A stretch of 8,890 nucleotides of DNA from a bacterium (Candidatus Howlettbacteria) CG_4_10_14_0_8_um_filter_40_9 (GTDB lineage: Bacteria; Patescibacteriota; CPR2; UBA1875; GCA-2785325): assembly GCA_002785325.1 (NCBI GenBank), contig PFMH01000062.1, forward strand, positions 1 to 8,890, written 5' to 3'. The notes under the pieces were generated by a model that was not told the DNA's origin, made no database searches, and saw only the letters and a program-made list of their open reading frames with translations. Position 1 is the stretch's first letter, and each line of letters starts with the position of its first letter. The position numbers were made by a program, and so were the translations under genes. Below, piece after piece: positions 5,566-8,890 of the stretch.

Positions 5566-7029
5566 TTTTTCAATTGCTCTAGCGATTGAAAGGACCTTTT
5601 TATCTTCCCATCGCTGTCCCGTGATTTGTAAACCTACCGGTAATCCATCGACCTTACCACAAGGGATCGAGATCGACGGCAGTCCTGCGATATTTGCCGG
5701 CACGGTGAAGATATCGCCCAGATACATACTTAGGGGATCTGATTTTTCACCAAGTTTGAAAGCCGTCGTCGGAGCAGTCGGAGAAATGATAACATCATAA
5801 TTTTCAAATATCTTATCAAATTCCTGCCGAATCTTCACTGCCACCTTTTTTGCCTGCAAATAGTATTGATCGATATACCCGGCTGATGAAGCGTAGGCGC
5901 CAAGTATGATTCTTCTTTTTGCTTCAGCCCCAAACCCCTTGGTTCTGGACTTTGAGTAAACATCCAGTAAATTTTTTATCTCTATATCTTTTTCTTTCTC
6001 CACCGAATATCCGTACTTTATCCCATCGTATCGACCTAGATTGGAGCTCACCTCCACCGGCATAAGCACGTAATAAACTGCGAGAGCATATTTCAAAACC
6101 TCTATATCTATCTCTTCTACGATCGCTCCCTCTTTTTTTAGCCTTTCTACTGTCTCTACAACATTTTTCTTAACACCATCTTCCACTCCATCACCGAAAC
6201 CATCTTTTAAAACACCAACTTTTAAGTTTTTTAAATCAATATTACCATTATTTTTTCCGACAGTTTCTATCCCTTTTTCATTGGAAGTACTATCTTTTTT
6301 GTCATAGTCGCAAATATTTTCAAATAGTATCTCTGCGTCCTCTACTGTTTTTGTGATCGGTCCGATCTGATCCAAGCTCGATGCCATCGCAAAAAGACCG
6401 TTTCTGGAGACTGCGCCATAGGTAGGCTTAAATCCGACCACACCGCAAAAGCTTGCCGGTTGGCGGATAGAGCCTCCAGTATCTGACCCAAGAGCGCATA
6501 TCGCCTCATCTGCCGCCACAGCCACTGCCGATCCGCCGGATGAACCGCCAGGGACTCTCTCGAGATCATGAGGATTTTTTGTCGAGCCAAAATGTGAAGA
6601 TTCTGTCGATGATCCCATCGCAAACTCATCCATATTGGTCTTGCCGATGATCACCGCTCCAGATTCTTTTAATTTCTGAACCACAAATGCGTCATATGAC
6701 GGCACAAAATCTTCCAGTATCTTTGACCCAGCTGTTGTCGGGAAATCCTTCACCGCCATATTATCCTTAATAGCCACCGGCACTCCATCTAATGTGCTAA
6801 GAGTGCCACCCTTAGCACGTCGAGAGTCGCTCTCTTTCGCCTGTTTCAAGACCAATTCTTCAGTAACTGTGATAAAAGCATTGAGATCCTTTTCTTGCTT
6901 TTTAATTGAGTTCAAGCAGTCCTTTGTAACATCAAGAGAGCTGAATCTCTTCTCCTCCAGTCCCTTCACCACTTCTTTGATTGTAAATTCATTTAATTTC
7001 ATATTTATTGTCATATTTTGTTTTGTCAC
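5545..7029 (-). CDS. gatA: Glu-tRNA(Gln)/Asp-tRNA(Asn) amidotransferase subunit A
   Basis: GatA is the amidase-signature glutaminase of GatCAB: it frees ammonia from glutamine for transfer to the misacylated tRNA held by GatB. The Ser-cisSer-Lys triad is complete: K88 in PVAIKDN, S163 in GGSSGGS and S187 in GSDTGGSIRQPA, with the family's spacing. Other signatures are GKTNMDEFAMGSSTE (129-143) and the C-terminal IAGLPSISIPCG and GLPVGLQITG. Length 494 is normal. The longest frame begins with GTG 7029, but family alignment favours ATG 7002 (MKLNEFTIKEV); neither has a convincing Shine-Dalgarno. The last codons (VISGQE, then TAG) are written in the TTGAC repeat. gatC is 65 bp upstream in the same direction. 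A perfect hairpin lies inside the gene (6794-6818). Confidence 0.96.
   Translation of the reverse strand: MTKQNMTINMKLNEFTIKEVVKGLEEKRFSSLDVTKDCLNSIKKQEKDLNAFITVTEELVLKQAKESDSRRAKGGTLSTLDGVPVAIKDNMAVKDFPTTAGSKILEDFVPSYDAFVVQKLKESGAVIIGKTNMDEFAMGSSTESSHFGSTKNPHDLERVPGGSSGGSAVAVAADEAICALGSDTGGSIRQPASFCGVVGFKPTYGAVSRNGLFAMASSLDQIGPITKTVEDAEILFENICDYDKKDSTSNEKGIETVGKNNGNIDLKNLKVGVLKDGFGDGVEDGVKKNVVETVERLKKEGAIVEEIDIEVLKYALAVYYVLMPVEVSSNLGRYDGIKYGYSVEKEKDIEIKNLLDVYSKSRTKGFGAEAKRRIILGAYASSAGYIDQYYLQAKKVAVKIRQEFDKIFENYDVIISPTAPTTAFKLGEKSDPLSMYLGDIFTVPANIAGLPSISIPCGKVDGLPVGLQITGQRWEDKKVLSIARAIEKVISGQE
6794..6818. repeat. Perfect 8-bp inverted repeat inside gatA
   Basis: GTGCTAAG (6794-6801) and CTTAGCAC (6811-6818) enclose a 9-nt loop. 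It encodes part of RRAKGGTLSTL just before the catalytic-lysine loop. The protein is at most about one residue longer than the family here, so this is probably coding sequence that happens to be palindromic, or a very small repeat insertion. Confidence 0.4.
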
Positions 7030-7066
7030 TTGCTTCGCATCAAAACGTCAGGCATCGTACAATTCT

Positions 7067-7095
7067 TGACCAATGGCCTCTTGACTATCCTTGAC
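7067..7095. repeat. Short TTGAC repeat between gatC and gatA
   Basis: TGAC occurs at 7067, 7082 and 7092, with TTGACTATCC TTGACTATTC in tandem at 7081-7100. As in gatA, the gatC stop codon TAG is formed by the repeat itself (GAATAGTCAA read on the minus strand), so the two genes share the same 3' wording. Confidence 0.65.
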
Positions 7096-7379
7096 TATTC
7101 AAGCACTGATTTAACCTTGATAAATCCGTCCTCTGTCATCGGTGCGTTTTTTAGAAGCTCCGCCTGCGAGATCTCGCACGGCTCCGACTTATCTTTACCA
7201 TAAATATTGGAAATCTCAACTCCATCGAGCTCTATCCCTTTTACATCTACTTCTCCTAGTTTTTCGACATAGGAAAGTATCGAGGCAATCTCTCCCGAAA
7301 ATCTCTCTTTTTCTTCTTCACTAAGTTCTAGTCGAACCAGTCCCGCAAGTTTTTCTATTTGTTCTTTGGATAGTTTCAT
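7095..7379 (-). CDS. gatC: Glu-tRNA(Gln)/Asp-tRNA(Asn) amidotransferase subunit C
   Basis: A 94-residue GatC, the small belt subunit that wraps GatA and contacts GatB. N-terminal helices KLSKEQIEKLAGLVRLELSE (2-21) and EIASILSYVEKLGEVD (30-45) lead to the extended C-terminal strap. That strap carries the family's QAELLKNAPMTEDGFIKVKSVLE ending (LxNAPxxxDGxxKVPxV in relatives). Length is typical. It is first in a gatC-gatA order. No Shine-Dalgarno precedes the ATG. Its upstream DNA holds nine GGGATTA heptamers and a good promoter, giving a predicted leader of about 100 nt. The final codons and TAG lie in the TTGAC-type repeat. Stop is TAG. Confidence 0.95.
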   Translation of the reverse strand: MKLSKEQIEKLAGLVRLELSEEEKERFSGEIASILSYVEKLGEVDVKGIELDGVEISNIYGKDKSEPCEISQAELLKNAPMTEDGFIKVKSVLE

Positions 7380-7417
7380 AAATTTGGTTCGCTGATATTA
7401 GTTCGCAGTTCACAGAC

Positions 7418-7480
7418 TAATCCCTAATCCCTAATCCCTAATCCCTAATCCCTAATCCCTAATCCCTAATCCCTAATCCC
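7418..7480. repeat. Nine perfect TAATCCC (GGGATTA) heptamers
   Basis: TAATCCC is repeated nine times without error (63 bp), plus a partial TAA. On the minus (gatC-coding) strand it reads GGGATTA, a G-tract of three every seven bases, which fits the G3-N4 rule for G-quadruplexes. It lies 38 bp upstream of the gatC ATG and just downstream of the predicted -10 box, so the transcript would begin inside it. Perfect heptamers are prone to copy-number change. Confidence 0.97.
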
Positions 7481-7484
7481 TAAA

Positions 7485-7513
7485 AGTATATCATTTCTTC
7501 GTTTTATTTTGAA
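7485..7513 (-). promoter_or_regulatory. Promoter for gatC-gatA
   Basis: On the minus strand, TTCAAA (7513-7508, four of six -35 bases), a 17-bp spacer and TATACT (7490-7485, five of six -10 bases) preceded by TGA, an extended -10. The start point would fall near 7478, inside the last GGGATTA unit. It is the only good promoter-like match I see upstream of gatC. Confidence 0.6.
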
Positions 7514-7676
7514 TAACTTTAAGGGTCGTTGTCTCCTAATCTTGCGGTGAGATTGTGAACGGTTTCTAGGCAAGCATAGACAAAAATAACAGGGCTTTTT
7601 GTAATTTATCACAATGATCTAAACTCCTGTATTTGATAATCTTACTTTTGTATGCAGGTCCTACTAAGGGGGAAAT

Positions 7677-7871
7677 ATGAGTCCAGAAGCGTACAAGCAC
7701 CTTGAAGAAGCCCATCTAGCTCTGTCAGAGCTAGGACTTGAATTGGGAAAAAGTGAAAGATCTCGCAAATGCTGTAATGCAAAAAACAGCGTTCGCGAAG
7801 CGATAATAGTCGAAAGAACCGGGAAATCACTCTCACACTTCGCAGCAAGGACCACAAAGCTCTTCTCTTAA
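7677..7871 (+). CDS. Small unknown protein
   Basis: A 64-residue protein I do not recognise. A strong ribosome site, AAGGGGG, lies 4 nt before the ATG, which supports it as a real gene. Residues 3-30 are predicted amphipathic helix (EAYKHLEEAHLALSELGLELGKSERS). Then come a Cys-Cys pair (33-34) and a basic, Arg/Lys-rich second half. There is no membrane segment or signal peptide. It is divergent from gatC and is followed by the direct repeat ATCACCACGAAA-type wording and by the terminator of an opposing gene remnant. A conserved DNA- or RNA-binding role would fit the charge but is speculation. Confidence 0.6.
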   Translation: MSPEAYKHLEEAHLALSELGLELGKSERSRKCCNAKNSVREAIIVERTGKSLSHFAARTTKLFS

Positions 7872-7906
7872 ATCCCACCACGAAACAATAATCACCACGA
7901 AATCAT

Positions 7907-7956
7907 AAAAAAACCAAGGTATTGGCGCTATTTCTTTTGCGTCTCACGCCTTGGTT
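7907..7956 (-). terminator. Rho-independent terminator facing the BRCT remnant
   Basis: On the minus strand AACCAAGG (7956-7949) pairs with CCTTGGTT (7919-7912). Inner GGCG and CGCC extend the pairing, and the stem runs into a T7 tract (7913-7907). It lies 11 nt downstream of the stop codon of the truncated minus-strand frame at 7967, so it is a leftover of that gene's end. It may also partly terminate the plus-strand small gene. Confidence 0.6.
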
Positions 7957-7966
7957 GCTTCAAATA

Positions 7967-8104
7967 TTATTTAATTTTTTTCAAAAACTCCTTTTCTTCG
8001 ATAACTTTAACTCCCAAACTCTCTGCTTTTGCGAGTTTTGGATTTTAAGATTCACGATAAATAATTTTTATGTTAAAATACTTACCGTCAAGTCGACCTA
8101 AATT
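7967..8104 (-). pseudogene. C-terminal remnant of a BRCT-domain protein
   Basis: Read on the minus strand this frame ends NPKLAKAESLGVKVIEEKEF, then LKKIK and TAA. That is the typical last helix and edge of a BRCT domain as found at the C-terminus of NAD-dependent DNA ligase and of small BRCT proteins (SKLxKAxxLGVKIIxExEFL). Upstream in frame is GRLDGKYFNIKIIYRES followed by a TAA (8045-8047). The plausible reading frame ends at 8104, about where the insertion-sequence DNA appears to begin. I infer a gene cut by IS insertion that then gained a nonsense codon. Whether it was ligA or a stand-alone BRCT protein cannot be said. Confidence 0.6.
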
Positions 8105-8126
8105 CTACCCCCAAGTGCAACTTTTT

Positions 8127-8152
8127 GTCTCGTAATATGCGAGGCATTTTTT
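8127..8152 (+). terminator. Terminator-like hairpin near the IS left end
   Basis: GTCTCG (8127-8132) pairs with CGAGGC (8140-8145), including one G-U pair, around a 7-nt loop, and is followed by ATTTTTTAAT. Insertion sequences often carry such a structure to block transcription entering from flanking DNA, which would fit its place between the IS end and the transposase promoter. Confidence 0.4.
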
Positions 8153-8208
8153 AATAAATTATTTGCAATCATTGGCTTAATGGTCAAAACGTGCACCTAA
8201 AACAGGGA

Positions 8209-8240
8209 TTTTATGCTATGATAAAGCCATAAAATAGCAT
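8209..8240 (+). promoter_or_regulatory. Extended -10 with overlapping inverted repeat before the transposase
   Basis: TATGAT (8217-8222) preceded by TGC makes an extended -10 box; no good -35 is seen. The box overlaps ATGCTAT (8213-8219), which is an inverted repeat of ATAGCAT (8234-8240). The repeat could be an operator for self-regulation or a hairpin at the 5' end of the transcript. Confidence 0.35.
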
Positions 8241-8262
8241 TTATTTAGAAAGGACTGTAAAT

Positions 8263-8890
8263 ATGTCTAAAAAAACTGCCCAAATTGTGGCTCAAACGAA
8301 TGTATAAAAAAGGGCAAAAGCGTACGATCAACAAAACAGCAAAGGTATTTTTGTAAAGATTGTAAGAGCTATTTTCAAACAAAGAAACGTCCAGACAAAC
8401 TGGCGCAAATAATTTTCAATAAATATACCAATGATCATAGAACTTTAAATGATTTATCCGGCGAATATAGCAAAGGTATTAAGTGGATTAGAGCCCAAAT
8501 AACAAAGGCAGAGAGTATTAAAAGAGCAGTTGATCCTTCCGGGTTGGTAATGGTCGCTGATGTAACTTTTTGGGGCAGAATGTATGGGTTTATCGTGTTT
8601 AGAGCACCGTCGTTAAAGAAAAATCTGTATTACAAGCTAATTCCTTATGAAACAATCTATGAATATGCTCTTGGAAGAACAGTATTGGAACAGAAGGGAT
8701 TTAGGATAGCAGCTATAGTATTGGATGGCAGGACAGGAGTAAGAAATATCTTCTCTGATATCCCTGTTCAGATGTGCCACTTCCATCAAAAACAGATAGT
8801 ACGAAGACATCTAACGAATAATCCAAAGCTAGAATCAGGAATCGAATTAAAGAGAATAGCGGACACGCTATGCAACACTAAGGAAGAGAA
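8263..8890 (+). CDS. IS256-like transposase, Zn-ribbon variant; needs a -1 frameshift; 3' end missing
   Basis: ATG 8263 has GAAAGGA 8 nt upstream, but its frame (MSKK...) meets TAA after 14 codons. A -1 shift at the A7 run (8269-8275) gives MSKKNCPNCGS and then an open frame to the window end. The domains are a zinc ribbon (CPNC ... FCKDC, from about residue 6), a helix-turn-helix-like region (TNDHRTLNDLSGEYSKGIKW), and the start of a DDE RNase H fold. That fold shows the first Asp in VADVTFWG and the second in VLDGRTG, with the C-H-F-H motif after it (QMCHFHQKQIVRRHL). The third acidic residue lies outside the window. The zinc-ribbon frame has no ATG, GTG or TTG before the ribbon and a TAA at 8268-8270, so the shift is required for a whole protein. 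Either slippage is programmed or the copy is inactivated. Confidence 0.8.

Larger units (their letters stand above)
8106..8890 (+). mobile_element. Left part of an IS256-like insertion sequence, cut by the window end
   Basis: The transposase from 8263 marks an IS that continues beyond 8890. A plausible left end is around 8106, at TACCCCCAAGTGCAACTTTTT. It coincides with the break in the BRCT frame, and an imperfect inverted counterpart of AGTGCAACTTTT lies inside at about 8186-8198 (AAAACGTGCACCT). The right end is not in the window, so terminal repeats and target duplication cannot be checked. Confidence 0.6.

Noticed and set aside
6342..6629. 95-codon minus-strand frame within gatA
   Set aside because: It is a shadow in another frame of the catalytic region of gatA, with no ribosome site and an atypical His/Trp/Arg-rich composition.
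7418..7480. CRISPR array or true telomere
   Set aside because: The heptamers are contiguous with no spacers, so not CRISPR. It is internal to the window, between a promoter and gatC, so not a chromosome end.

Overview
This window reads as a piece of a small-genome Patescibacteria (Candidate Phyla Radiation) chromosome, probably of a Parcubacteria-like lineage. The assignment rests on protein type rather than a marker gene: AT-rich DNA, short gene-tight operons, a GatCAB amidotransferase, small coiled-coil/two-helix membrane proteins, a bPH-SHOCT protein, a stand-alone four-helix-bundle protein and a Zn-ribbon IS256-type transposase. Confident genes stop at TAA or TAG and none contains internal TGA, so the standard bacterial code fits.

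Layout. Almost everything from 7379 down to 133 is on the minus strand. In transcription order it runs: a sigma-70-like promoter (7485-7513); nine perfect GGGATTA heptamers at the start of the predicted leader; gatC; gatA; a TTGAC-rich phased repeat tract; a four-helix-bundle protein; a membrane-anchored cyclophilin with its own likely promoter; a 143-bp imperfect palindrome; a membrane-anchored protein with an R-x4-H motif; a bPH protein whose SHOCT tail is cut off by an in-frame TGA; gatB; a second copy of the palindrome; a two-helix membrane protein; and a membrane paralogue of the R-x4-H protein that lacks the motif. On the plus strand, 7677-7871 encodes a small unknown protein. At 7967-8104 lies the minus-strand remnant of a BRCT-type C-terminus with its terminator. 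From about 8106 to the window end is the left part of an insertion sequence whose transposase needs a -1 shift at an A7 run.

How it works together. GatC, GatA and GatB form the tRNA-dependent amidotransferase that makes Gln-tRNA(Gln) and/or Asn-tRNA(Asn). Here gatB is separated from gatCA by about 2.6 kb carrying four other genes. The cyclophilin and the small membrane proteins look like envelope functions.

The most unusual signal is repeat DNA entering functional sequence. GatB is roughly 65-70 residues longer than usual because of three in-frame insertions encoded by repetitive DNA. The stop codons of gatA and gatC lie in a TTGAC-type repeat. The gatCAB leader appears to begin with telomere-like G-tract heptamers. 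Two 95%-identical 144-bp palindromes sit 26-28 bp upstream of unrelated small membrane-protein genes.
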